From: Geobacillus thermocatenulatus
Lineage (GTDB): Bacteria; Bacillota; Bacilli; Bacillales; Anoxybacillaceae
Direction of reading: 5' to 3'
DNA: 64,000 nt
Assembly: GCF_002217655.1 (NCBI RefSeq)
Contig: NZ_NEWK01000002.1
Coordinates: 311,164-375,163 of the forward strand
The notes beneath the pieces were generated by a model, which saw nothing but the letters and a program-made list of their open reading frames with translations, searched no databases and had not been told where the DNA came from. The position numbers and the translations under genes are program-made. Below are positions 43,067-51,074 of the stretch, in pieces. The stretch's first letter is position 1; each line of letters begins with the position of its first letter.

Positions 43067-45004
43067 TCATTCTTCCCTCACCGCTGTCGGCAACACGTCT
43101 TTGATCGCCGCAATGACCCGTTCATCTTCCCTGTCGGTGACGAAAATGGAAACGATGCCGCAGTCGTCGCGCGTGCGGATGAGCCGTCCGACTCCTTGGC
43201 GAAGGCGAAGAAGCATATACGGCACATCGACGTCCCAAAACGGGTTGCGATACGCTTTTCGCTTCGCCTGAAACACCGGATCATTCGGCGGATACGGCAA
43301 CGACCAAATCATGACGTTCGAAAGCGACGGCCCCGGGATGTCAAGTCCTTCCCATAAATGTTCGGAACAAAGCACCGTTTCCTCGTTACGCTGAAACTCG
43401 GCGACCAAATCGCTGATTTCGCGGTCGCCTTCAAATAAAAACGAAAACGGTTCGCCGGCGGCCGCTTCTTTGAACTCGAGCAGCTCCTCGCGCGTCGGGA
43501 ACAAGATGAGCGCCCGGCCCCCGGTTTCGCGCAATTTTTCAAGCGCATATGCGTATTTTTTGGCAAACAGCGTCTCATCCGCGCGGAACGTCGGCATAAA
43601 AATCGTCATCTGTTCGTCGTAATCAAACGGCGACGGCACGCTGAACGATAAATAGTCATCAATGCCTAAGCTTTGCGCTATATATTGGAATGATTTTCCG
43701 TTTGATAGTGTTGCCGATGAAAAGACAAACGGCATGCGTTTGCTGAACACTTTTTCGCGCAACACTTCCTGAACGGTGCGCGGCATGACGACAAACGTCG
43801 CCTCTTGACGCGACGACTCAAGCCACGTAATGGCGTCGGCGTTTTTCAAAAACAAATCGAGTGAATACTGGATTTGGTCCAAATATTCATCCACAATGTT
43901 CAGCTGGTAATGATCGATCGTATACGTCTCGCTTTCAAACACAAGCTCGTTGCCGATTTCGACTATTTGGCCGCGGAGCCGCTTCGCCCTTTGTTCAAGA
44001 CGCGGCGACGGCAAAATTTCTTTTCGGTTCGAACCCGGAACGTCTTTCGCGCACGCTTTCAGCTCATCAAAAAAACGCGTGCTCGTCTCCAGCGTCTCCT
44101 CAATTAAATAGGCGAGCTCTTCACGGATGTCGTTTTCAAGAAGACGTGTCAGCAACGTCTCAAGCGTCGTCTCTTTCATTCGATATGTCAACGCCTTTTG
44201 CGCAGCGAACTCCAATAAATGTCCTTCGTCAAACACGACACAGCTCGCTTCCGGCAACAGCGGCAGCTGTCCTTCCCGCTTGCGCGCTTCATACGTCCAA
44301 ACATGTTCCATATAAAAATCGTGCGAGCAGACGATCAAATCCGCCGCCTTCCGGTAATAGTCGCGCCAAAGCGTCTGTCCGCAGCGATGCCGCTTTTCGC
44401 ACGTGAAACAGTCTTGAAACGGATCCCAGGCGATTTTTTTCCACTGTTCATCGGTCAGATGGGCGTATTCTTTTCGGTCGCCGTAGCGGTAGAACGACTG
44501 CAGCGGTTTGTTGTCATGGACGAAGGCCGGAAGTTCATCGTAAATTTGCTCATACAGCTCGATGTCGTCATCGTCATACGTCGTCACTTCTTCCAGTTTA
44601 TTCAAACATAAATATTGATCCGGCGATTTCGCCAGCCGGACGTCGATTTCCAGCCCAAGCACGTTGGATAGCTTCGCAATATCGCCTTCCTTTTTGACAA
44701 GTTGCTCAATGAGCGTCTCATCGGCGCAGGCGATAATGGCCGGCTTGCCTGTATAACGGGCGTAACAAATCGCATACAACAAATACACGATCGTTTTCCC
44801 TGTGCCAACTCCCGCTTCGGCGAAGATCACCTTTTTTTCTCGAAACGCCCGCTCGAGCTGAAACGCCATATAAATTTGCTCGTCGCGCAGCTCAAAGCCG
44901 GCTTCCGGCAAAATGTCATAAAAAACATCGCCGATCCACTGGCTCAACTTATCAAAAAAGTTTTCATTTTTTTCTACAACAAACGGATAACGCTCATGGC
45001 CCAT
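43067..45004 (-). CDS. ypvA: DinG/XPD-family helicase YpvA
   Basis: A 645-aa superfamily 2 helicase. Walker A AEAGVGTGKT, Walker B VVFDEGHLLEFAA, motif V SEHLWEGLDIPG and motif VI RLRQGVGRLIRTRDD are present. An iron-sulfur-type Cys quartet (DCFTCEKRHRCGQTLW) is visible between motifs I and II. GGAGGGGTGGCGACG precedes the ATG at 45004. Role in DNA repair or R-loop removal is inferred from family. Confidence 0.9.
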   Translation of the reverse strand: MGHERYPFVVEKNENFFDKLSQWIGDVFYDILPEAGFELRDEQIYMAFQLERAFREKKVIFAEAGVGTGKTIVYLLYAICYARYTGKPAIIACADETLIEQLVKKEGDIAKLSNVLGLEIDVRLAKSPDQYLCLNKLEEVTTYDDDDIELYEQIYDELPAFVHDNKPLQSFYRYGDRKEYAHLTDEQWKKIAWDPFQDCFTCEKRHRCGQTLWRDYYRKAADLIVCSHDFYMEHVWTYEARKREGQLPLLPEASCVVFDEGHLLEFAAQKALTYRMKETTLETLLTRLLENDIREELAYLIEETLETSTRFFDELKACAKDVPGSNRKEILPSPRLEQRAKRLRGQIVEIGNELVFESETYTIDHYQLNIVDEYLDQIQYSLDLFLKNADAITWLESSRQEATFVVMPRTVQEVLREKVFSKRMPFVFSSATLSNGKSFQYIAQSLGIDDYLSFSVPSPFDYDEQMTIFMPTFRADETLFAKKYAYALEKLRETGGRALILFPTREELLEFKEAAAGEPFSFLFEGDREISDLVAEFQRNEETVLCSEHLWEGLDIPGPSLSNVMIWSLPYPPNDPVFQAKRKAYRNPFWDVDVPYMLLRLRQGVGRLIRTRDDCGIVSIFVTDREDERVIAAIKDVLPTAVREE

Positions 45005-45088
45005 CGTCGCCACCCCTCCAATTGGCATAAACTCCCCCGGCATATCATGCATAAGCGCGCAACAAGTTTGTTGCGCGCCCGATCCCTA

Positions 45089-45255
45089 TTGACACTCCGC
45101 ACGCCTAAAGGCGTGGGATTCTTGGGTCGTTTGCGTCCTCATCCATTTCTGGTTCGGACAACGCCCAAATTCAGGGGTGTGTCATCACCCCGTCCCATCG
45201 GGTTAGGATGTACCCCAATGGGCGGCGCACCTGTGACCCGTGCGCTAGGTTAGAC
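45089..45255 (-). ncRNA. Candidate omega (guide) RNA of the TnpB element
   Basis: The non-coding stretch between the TnpB stop and the right end is where IS605-type guide RNAs are processed; the guide would be taken from the sequence beyond GTGTCAA (leftwards of 45089). CCCATTGGGG and other short complementary blocks suggest structure. Expression not demonstrable here. Confidence 0.5.
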
Positions 45256-46301
45256 GGCAAAGCCCGAAATCGCTTTGGCGATGTTGATGGCGCCATTCAA
45301 GTCGGCGTGGAGAGTGTATCCACACCTTTGGCATCGGAAGCGGATGCCATTTCGGTTCGCTTTCTCTCGATGACCACATTGACACGTTTGGCTCGTGTAG
45401 GTTGGATTCACCCACTCCACCCGAATGCCCGCCATTTCCGCTTTATAGGCGATCATCGTTTGCAATTGATGGAACGCCCAAGCATGAAGGCTTCGCCCCG
45501 CTTCTTTGATGTTGCCCGTTTCCGAATCCCCGTCAACGCTTCCATCCGAATCACGCCAACACCGTTGGCGAGGGCAACATTCACGATTTGACGGCTGATT
45601 TTGTGATTTTGATCCTTCATCCAGCGGGACTCTTTACGGCCGATTTTGCGAATCATATGAAGCTTCTTGGCTTGGCCCAGCCTTCGCCGCAAAGCCGCAT
45701 AGCGTCGGCGAATGAAGGCGCATTGGTTCCCTTTGAAAAACAGTGATTTCGTTCCTACGCTGGCCACGGCGATATAGCGAAGCCCAAGGTCAACCCCCAT
45801 CACCTTTGTTTCGTGTCGCGGTTCCACTTCAAATGTGACCGCAACAGCCAAGTACCATTTCTTTCTCTTTTTATAGAGCTTGGCGGCCCCTTGTTTGGCG
45901 GTTCCATCGAGCAGCCGATTCAGCCACGCTTCTTGATAGGGGCGCGTGACGACAGGCACGCCGATTCGCTTCTCCAGTGTGGGGAAGGAAACCGTATAGA
46001 AATCCCCCTTCTTTACTATTTTTAAGTTTTGGTTGTTGAAGCAACACCATCGTTTTTGAAATGTCTTTGCCTTTTGATTTTTCTTTTGGGACTTCACTTC
46101 TCGAATCGTCTGATTCACGACGGCGGAAGGAAACCGCTGCGACGAAAACGCTTTAAACAGTTTGCTCGTCGCTTGATTTAGCTTGGGATGATTCAACAGC
46201 CAATTCGCAAACGCGGTATTCACTTCTGTCATCCGTTCATACATATCTTGTTTCACTTTCGTCGGCTTGTACAGCTCCAGCTTTAGTGTGATCGTGGGCA
46301 T
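45250..46301 (-). pseudogene. tnpB: TnpB, single-base frameshift
   Basis: The first ORF carries RuvC-I (GVDLGLRYIAVAS) and RuvC-II (IRMEALTGI). It then shifts frame, and the second frame continues EAGRSLHAWAFHQLQTMIAYKAE to the zinc ribbon (CQCGHREK...CQRCG) and RuvC-III (HADLNGAINIAK). Restoring one G (C on the + strand) in the run at 45515-45517 joins the two into about 350 aa. All catalytic residues would then be present. Either a recent inactivation or a sequencing error. Confidence 0.85.
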
Positions 46302-46460
46302 GGATTCACCTCCTTGCGACGATTACATGATATCGTTTTTTTTTCATCATCATTCAATTATGAAGAAAACGGCTCGCTTTCATCCCACCCCTCAAGGAGT
46401 GGGCTTTCTCGCTCGCTGATCTGTAACAAAACAATATTATGATCGATGGCCGCCGAGAAG

Positions 46461-47603
46461 TCAACTTCGAGTTTCGCGCGGCGGCCGTGGCCCCCAGTAC
46501 TGGTAGTAATGCGTTTCAATAAAGCCGTTAAACAGTTTGCGCCGCTTCGTCGCTGGGCGGCCGTAATGCGTTTCAAAACCGCGGTGGGCGGTTAAAATGT
46601 ACACCGACCACGTATCCAAGGCGGCGAAGGCGCGGCCGATGGCGCGATAGAGCGCTTCGACCTCCCGTTGTTCGCCAAGCCGTTCGCCGTATGGCGGGTT
46701 GCCGACGATCACCCCGTATTGTGCATCGGTCCGAAACTGCTCGGCGCGGCCCTCCCGAAAAGAAATGAGATCGGAAAGCCCCGCTTCGGCTGCATTCATC
46801 TTGGCGATCTCGACCATGTGCGGGTCAAGGTCAATCCCGCAAATATCAAGCGGTTGGTCGTAACGCGCCATCTGTTCCGCCTCTTGGCGCGCCTCTTCCC
46901 ATACCGATTCCCCGATCCACGGCCATTGCTCCGAGACGAAATCCCGGTTAAACCCTGGGGCGATGTTTTGGCCGATCAGCGCCGCCTCAATGGCAATCGT
47001 GCCCGACCCGCAAAACGGATCGACGAACGGGCGCTCGGGCGTCCAATTGGTGAGCAACACTAAGGCGGCCGCGAGCGTCTCTCTTAGCGGCGCCTCCCCT
47101 TGGCGAGCACGGTAGCCGCGTTTATGCAGCCCGGCGCCGCTTGTATCGATCGTCAACGTCGCGATATCTTTGTGAAGCGCCACCTCGATCCGATACAACG
47201 GCCCGGTTTCCGGGAACCACGACAAATGATAGCGCGCTTTTAAGCTTTCGACGACTGCCTTTTTCACAATGGCTTGGCAGTCGGAAACGCTGAACAGCGT
47301 TGATTTGACCGACTTCCCGATCACCGGAAACTCGGCATCTTTCGGCAAATAATCGGCCCACGGCAGCGCCTTCGTTTGTTCAAACAACTCCTCAAACGTC
47401 GTCGCTCGAAACTCGCCGACTTTCAGCTTCACGCGGTCAGCGGTGCGCAGCCAAAGGTTGGCCCGGCAAATGGCGAGCGCATCGCCTTCAAACGTCACTT
47501 TGCCGTTCTCCACTTGGCACTCATAGCCAAGCCGGCGCACTTCTTCCGCGACGACGGATTCGAGCCCCATCGCGGCCGTGGCAATCAGCGAAAACGAAGT
47601 CAT
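46461..47603 (-). CDS. ypsC: 23S rRNA (guanine-N2)-methyltransferase, THUMP/RlmL-like YpsC
   Basis: A 380-aa protein with an N-terminal THUMP RNA-binding domain and a Rossmann methylase. Motif I is VDPFCGSGTIAIEAALIG and the catalytic motif is VGNPPYGERLG (NPPY), typical of guanine-N2 methylation. The B. subtilis orthologue neighbours rnpB and gpsB, as here. GGGGGAACAGG precedes the ATG at 47603. Confidence 0.9.
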   Translation of the reverse strand: MTSFSLIATAAMGLESVVAEEVRRLGYECQVENGKVTFEGDALAICRANLWLRTADRVKLKVGEFRATTFEELFEQTKALPWADYLPKDAEFPVIGKSVKSTLFSVSDCQAIVKKAVVESLKARYHLSWFPETGPLYRIEVALHKDIATLTIDTSGAGLHKRGYRARQGEAPLRETLAAALVLLTNWTPERPFVDPFCGSGTIAIEAALIGQNIAPGFNRDFVSEQWPWIGESVWEEARQEAEQMARYDQPLDICGIDLDPHMVEIAKMNAAEAGLSDLISFREGRAEQFRTDAQYGVIVGNPPYGERLGEQREVEALYRAIGRAFAALDTWSVYILTAHRGFETHYGRPATKRRKLFNGFIETHYYQYWGPRPPRETRS

Positions 47604-47693
47604 CCTGTTCCCCCTATCGGATAGATGTATGGATCCCTTCATTCATGGCCTATACTTCCATTATAGTCACATGGAAGGAAAACACACAAAAGA

Positions 47694-47723
47694 GAAAGCC
47701 CTCCTTCCTGCAGGAGGGCTTTC
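47694..47723 (-). terminator. rnpB terminator
   Basis: GAAAGCCCTCC pairs with GGAGGGCTTTC over a short loop and on the minus strand leads into TCTTTTGTG, just past the 3' end of RNase P RNA. Confidence 0.8.
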
Positions 47724-47741
47724 CCACGATTCCAATCACCG

Positions 47742-48156
47742 CGTTAATCATGTTCTGTAAGCCATGTTCTGTACCTTCGTACTGCAAGCGGCTTTCGCCT
47801 CGTACTCCGGCGGTAATCATCTATCTACAGGCAGCGTACGCCGCCTGTCCTTCCCTCCGTTCATTTCCTTCGGGAAGGTGCCCCTACCATCATTTGGGTT
47901 TCTCGCTCGTGGGGTTTACCGCGTTCCACCTCTAAGGTTTCCCTTAGAGCTGCGTCACTGTGGCACTTTCAGGGTAATCGAACCATATCCGCATGCGGAC
48001 GTAGGTTCTTTCCCCGCCGTCAGCCCAGCCGAAGCCAGACTGCCCTAGCTTATGGATTCGCTAGGCACGAACACTACGGGCATCTCAGCACCGTGCGAGC
48101 ATGGACTTTCCTCTACGGCCGAAACCGGCCGCAGCGATTACCCGAACATGATTAAC
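47742..48156 (-). ncRNA. rnpB: RNase P RNA, bacterial class B
   Basis: The minus strand carries the universal P4 region GAGGAAAGTCCATGCTCGCAC near the 5' end and ACAGAACATGG near the 3' end. The outer helix P1 is GTTAATCATGTTC with GAACATGATTAAC, which fixes the ends to within a few bases. About 415 nt, normal for Bacillota. It is the catalytic RNA that matures tRNA 5' ends, lying between ypsC and gpsB as in B. subtilis. Confidence 0.96.
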
Positions 48157-48248
48157 GCTGCGAGCATCTTACAGTATAGCTGATCTTGGTGTGAGAATCA
48201 AGAAGAAAAAATTAGAAATCCCTGCATCAACTTCGCCCTGCCGGCTGG

Positions 48249-48545
48249 TTATTCATACAGTTTCCGGCCAAACACATGCTTTTCTAAGTTGGAAAGGCGC
48301 TGCAAAATGTCGTAGTTCGTCGTTCCCGCCGACATCGCCGGCCGTTTTTGAAGCTCCTCGACTTGCCGCTTCAGCCGGGCGTTTTCCTGGCGCAGCTCGT
48401 CAATTTCTTGCTGAAATGCTTCATAATCTTTAATAATGAGATCCAAAAATTGATCCACTTCGTCTTGGTTGTACCCCCGTATGCTTACCTTAAATTCCTT
48501 TTCTAAAATGTCTTTCGGCGTCAGTTTCACTTGATGGGCTGACAT
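48249..48545 (-). CDS. gpsB: Cell division regulator GpsB
   Basis: A 98-aa DivIVA-like protein. The N-terminal lipid-binding/peptidoglycan-synthase-binding domain is [35 protein letters not shown], followed by coiled coil and a C-terminal [16 protein letters not shown] hexamerisation segment. It shuttles PBP1 between side wall and septum. GAGGTGAAAAGCC precedes the ATG. Confidence 0.96.
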   Translation of the reverse strand: MSAHQVKLTPKDILEKEFKVSIRGYNQDEVDQFLDLIIKDYEAFQQEIDELRQENARLKRQVEELQKRPAMSAGTTNYDILQRLSNLEKHVFGRKLYE

Positions 48546-48759
48546 GGCTTTTCACCTCAATCCGCATTCAACGATCATCTTCTCTTTATTTTTTCAGAAA
48601 TTCAGCCGGTTGTCAATTGACGGTTGGCTTGCGAGTCAGTCAAGACTTTGTGGAGAACATTTTTTCGGTTCACTACGGGTGTTGTCAATCACTAGTTAGC
48701 GAACCATTTTCAGGAATTGATATCGTAAGCGCTTTCGGACTCTCATCCCTCATCTTGAG

Positions 48760-48884
48760 TTGCATGACATTTGCTTTTTTCTACCGCGCTTCGCTTGGTG
48801 GCCCCGACGAGTGTCGCGAACAAAAGTTCGCAACCCTCGTCGGGGATCATTTCGGAATGTCACCCACAAATATTTTACTCACAC
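48760..48884 (+). mobile_element. Solo IS110 5'-end remnant (copy B)
   Basis: About 125 bp nearly identical to 18396-18518, including the GCCCCGACGAG / CTCGTCGGGG stem and the first codons MSPTNILLT, then abruptly unrelated sequence. No transposase remains. The surrounding gap 48546-49041 has no supported gene; in B. subtilis ypsA occupies this interval between gpsB and cotD. Confidence 0.7.
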
Positions 48885-49002
48885 TTGGCTTGCCGCATCG
48901 ATCGGGAAGCCGCATGGCGCCCACGCAGACTTCCCGGCGGCGCCGAAACGCCGTCCTCCCGCCCAAACGCTGCTGGCTGCCGGCGTTTTCCATCCGTAAA
49001 AA

Positions 49003-49030
49003 AACAGAAGCCGACAAAGCGGCTTCTGTT
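49003..49030 (-). terminator. cotD terminator
   Basis: AACAGAAGCCG pairs perfectly with CGGCTTCTGTT over a 6-nt loop; on the minus strand it runs into TTTTTTTACGG. It starts 12 bp past the cotD stop. Confidence 0.85.
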
Positions 49031-49041
49031 TTTGGCCCTTA

Positions 49042-49290
49042 CTATCGCAGCGGAAACGGCGGAAATGGCATCGGTCCCGGACCCGGGCAGTACAGATGGC
49101 GATTGGCAGCCTGAGCCACCGCCGATTCCGTATGCGGGAAATAATGTTGATGTTCATACAAGTGATGGTAAACATGCGTCGTATGCGATGGATGGATATG
49201 CGGTACAATCGTTGCTTCAAAGTGATGCAAAACGTTGCAACGAGGCGGATGAACGATCGGCGCCGTTACATTCGGCAGGCAATGCATCAT
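49042..49290 (-). CDS. cotD: Inner spore coat protein CotD
   Basis: An 82-aa His-rich protein, MHCLPNVTAPIVHPPRCNVLHHFEATIVPHIHPSHTTHVYHHLYEHQHYFPHTESAV, the CotD family. AAAGGAGAGGAAT precedes tandem ATGs. CotD is made in the mother cell under sigma-K; I did not identify the promoter. Neighbours mrfB and mrfA match the B. subtilis order. Confidence 0.9.
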   Translation of the reverse strand: MMHCLPNVTAPIVHPPRCNVLHHFEATIVPHIHPSHTTHVYHHLYEHQHYFPHTESAVAQAANRHLYCPGPGPMPFPPFPLR

Positions 49291-49366
49291 ATTCCTCTCC
49301 TTTCATCAAGTTAGGCTGTTGCTTGACAATACTAGCCTATGATGAACGGAGTGGACTCGTACTAGT

Positions 49367-49498
49367 TTAAACACCCATTTTGAAGAGCTGTTCGCGCCAA
49401 CAATCTACCGGCTCTCTCGCCCCCGGTGCTTCGGACGTTTCGGCATCGTCATTCGTCTTTTTGAATCCGTTATGCGGCGCCGGCCCTCTGACGTTCAT
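49367..49498 (-). CDS. Possible small protein coupled to the 27-aa ORF (43 aa)
   Basis: Starts at an ATG that overlaps the stop of the upstream 27-aa ORF (TAATG) and reads MNVRGPAPHNGFKKTNDDAE... It has no ribosome-binding site of its own, so expression would depend on coupling. Family not recognised. Confidence 0.3.
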   Translation of the reverse strand: MNVRGPAPHNGFKKTNDDAETSEAPGAREPVDCWREQLFKMGV

Positions 49499-49581
49499 TA
49501 ATAGATATAATTGAACACGACAAACGTCAAACCGACGACAATAAAAAAGAGATACAAAATTTTTTTGTACATGCTCCGCAT
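49498..49581 (-). CDS. Membrane microprotein (27 aa)
   Basis: MRSMYKKILYLFFIVVGLTFVVFNYIY: a basic head and a single hydrophobic helix. AGGGAGAAGAAGACG lies before the ATG. It lies between mrfB and cotD. Size and pattern fit a one-helix membrane microprotein. Confidence 0.4.
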   Translation of the reverse strand: MRSMYKKILYLFFIVVGLTFVVFNYIY

Positions 49582-49725
49582 CGTCTTCTTCTCCCTGCCA
49601 TCGTTTTCGTTCATTCCGATGCCATTGTACACGTTTTTTCTTTTTTCTACAAGATTCACAACAAAAAGACGAAACATTTTCGTTTTCTGTCATATTTTGC
49701 GCTTGCCAGGGAAATGGATGAGTTC

Positions 49726-50991
49726 TCACCCGTTTTTCTTGCGTTCAAGCCGCGCGAGCCGCCTGCGCCATTCCGCTTCTTCTTTCTCTCTATGTTGTCG
49801 GCTCATCCTAGCGAGCGACCGCCACGCTTCATATGCCATAACAGCATAACGGTGCGCTTCGGCCGCATCCCGGAAATAATGCTCATACACCTTCGCCAGT
49901 TCAAGCCCGGCCTTCGCCTTCCAATAGCCATTTCCGTGGATCAACAAGTCGCGCCAAAGGAGAGCAGCCTCTTCATATCGTTTTTCTTTTCGGTATAAAA
50001 GCGAAAGCTGCCATTTCGCCGCCTGCGCTTCCTTCGCCCCTTTGCCGCTCGCCTCCTCGTACACCCCCCGTGCAGCTGCTGTTTCCCCGATGGCTTCAAA
50101 CCAACGGGCGGCGGCCAACAGCTCCTTGGGGTCAGCGAGCCGGTCCGCTTCAAGCAGCTGAACGGATAGGTGAATGTAGAGAGCAATGAGCGACAACACG
50201 TCGCGCTCGTTATGGCGCAATACTGGCATCAGCCGGTCTGGATGGGGCGTTTGCAAAAACTCCTTGTACATCATCGGCGCCAAAAAGCCCGGCACATCAT
50301 CGCCCCGCTCGACATGGAGAATGTGCCGCTCCACTTCCGAAAGACGCAGCGAATCCAATTTGTCTTTCCATAAGCGGCGGGCGGCGTGATACAAATCAAA
50401 ATGACCGAACGCTGGCAATTTTGGCACCATGTTGCGGACAAGCGCATGGCGCGTTTTCAGGCGCGGCCAGTCGAACGCTTTTCCGTTATAGGTGACAAGC
50501 GTCGTATAATCAACGTCAGACAAAAAACTTTGATAGAGCGCCGCTTCCGCCCCCGGATGCGGCAAAACGTGCTGGCGGACGACGATGCGGTCTCCAAGCA
50601 CGCGGGCGTGGCCAAGCAAGAACATGATGTTTCCCGCCCCGCTTGAAAGTCCCATCGTCTCCGTGTCAAAAAAGAATAAGTCACGAACGGCAAAGCCGCG
50701 GCATGAGAGCGGATGGGAAAACGGCGCTTCCTGCCATCTTTCGTGCACTTCATACAGCGCTCCGAGCCGATAGCGGCCGTGCTGATAGTCAAGCGGATAC
50801 ACCGTTTCCCGAATGAGGCAGTAATCGCCGTCAAACCAATACGGCTTGGCGCCGTACTCCCGCCAAACGTCGGCATACGGCACGTCCGTCACAGGTCGTC
50901 CGTCCGGTTTCTCTTCTTCTTTTTCTTCATCGTTCTCCTTTTGATGCCGGGCGGCAAGCAATTCTTTCCATTGCGCCAACTTCGGCTTCAT
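49726..50991 (-). CDS. mrfB: Mitomycin repair exonuclease MrfB (YprB)
   Basis: A 421-aa protein with a DEDD exonuclease domain: DLFFFDTETMGLSSG (Asp, Glu), TLVTYNGKAFDWPRLKTRH (Asp) and later HNERDVLSLIALYIH (Asp). The C-terminal third is helical, with repeat-like WRDLLIHGNGYWKAKAGLELAKVYEHYFRDAAEAHRYA resembling TPR. In B. subtilis MrfB acts with helicase MrfA in removing mitomycin C lesions. 83 bp downstream of mrfA. Confidence 0.92.
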   Translation of the reverse strand: MKPKLAQWKELLAARHQKENDEEKEEEKPDGRPVTDVPYADVWREYGAKPYWFDGDYCLIRETVYPLDYQHGRYRLGALYEVHERWQEAPFSHPLSCRGFAVRDLFFFDTETMGLSSGAGNIMFLLGHARVLGDRIVVRQHVLPHPGAEAALYQSFLSDVDYTTLVTYNGKAFDWPRLKTRHALVRNMVPKLPAFGHFDLYHAARRLWKDKLDSLRLSEVERHILHVERGDDVPGFLAPMMYKEFLQTPHPDRLMPVLRHNERDVLSLIALYIHLSVQLLEADRLADPKELLAAARWFEAIGETAAARGVYEEASGKGAKEAQAAKWQLSLLYRKEKRYEEAALLWRDLLIHGNGYWKAKAGLELAKVYEHYFRDAAEAHRYAVMAYEAWRSLARMSRQHREKEEAEWRRRLARLERKKNG

Positions 50992-51074
50992 CCGTTCACC
51001 CCCTCCTTGCTTGACATCGGCTTGCTTCTATAAGTTGATTCTTCCACACTCGGCAAAAACACGCATGACGACGC

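Larger units (their letters stand above)
45089..46430 (-). mobile_element. IS200/IS605-family TnpB-only element (IS1341 type)
   Basis: The right end has the classic terminal hairpin CACGCC-TAAA-GGCGTG (45100-45115) followed by GTGTCAA at the boundary. The left end has CCCAC...GTGGG (46384-46403). There is no tnpA, so mobilisation would need a transposase elsewhere. Exact left boundary is uncertain. It sits between ypvA and ypsC without disrupting either. Confidence 0.8.
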
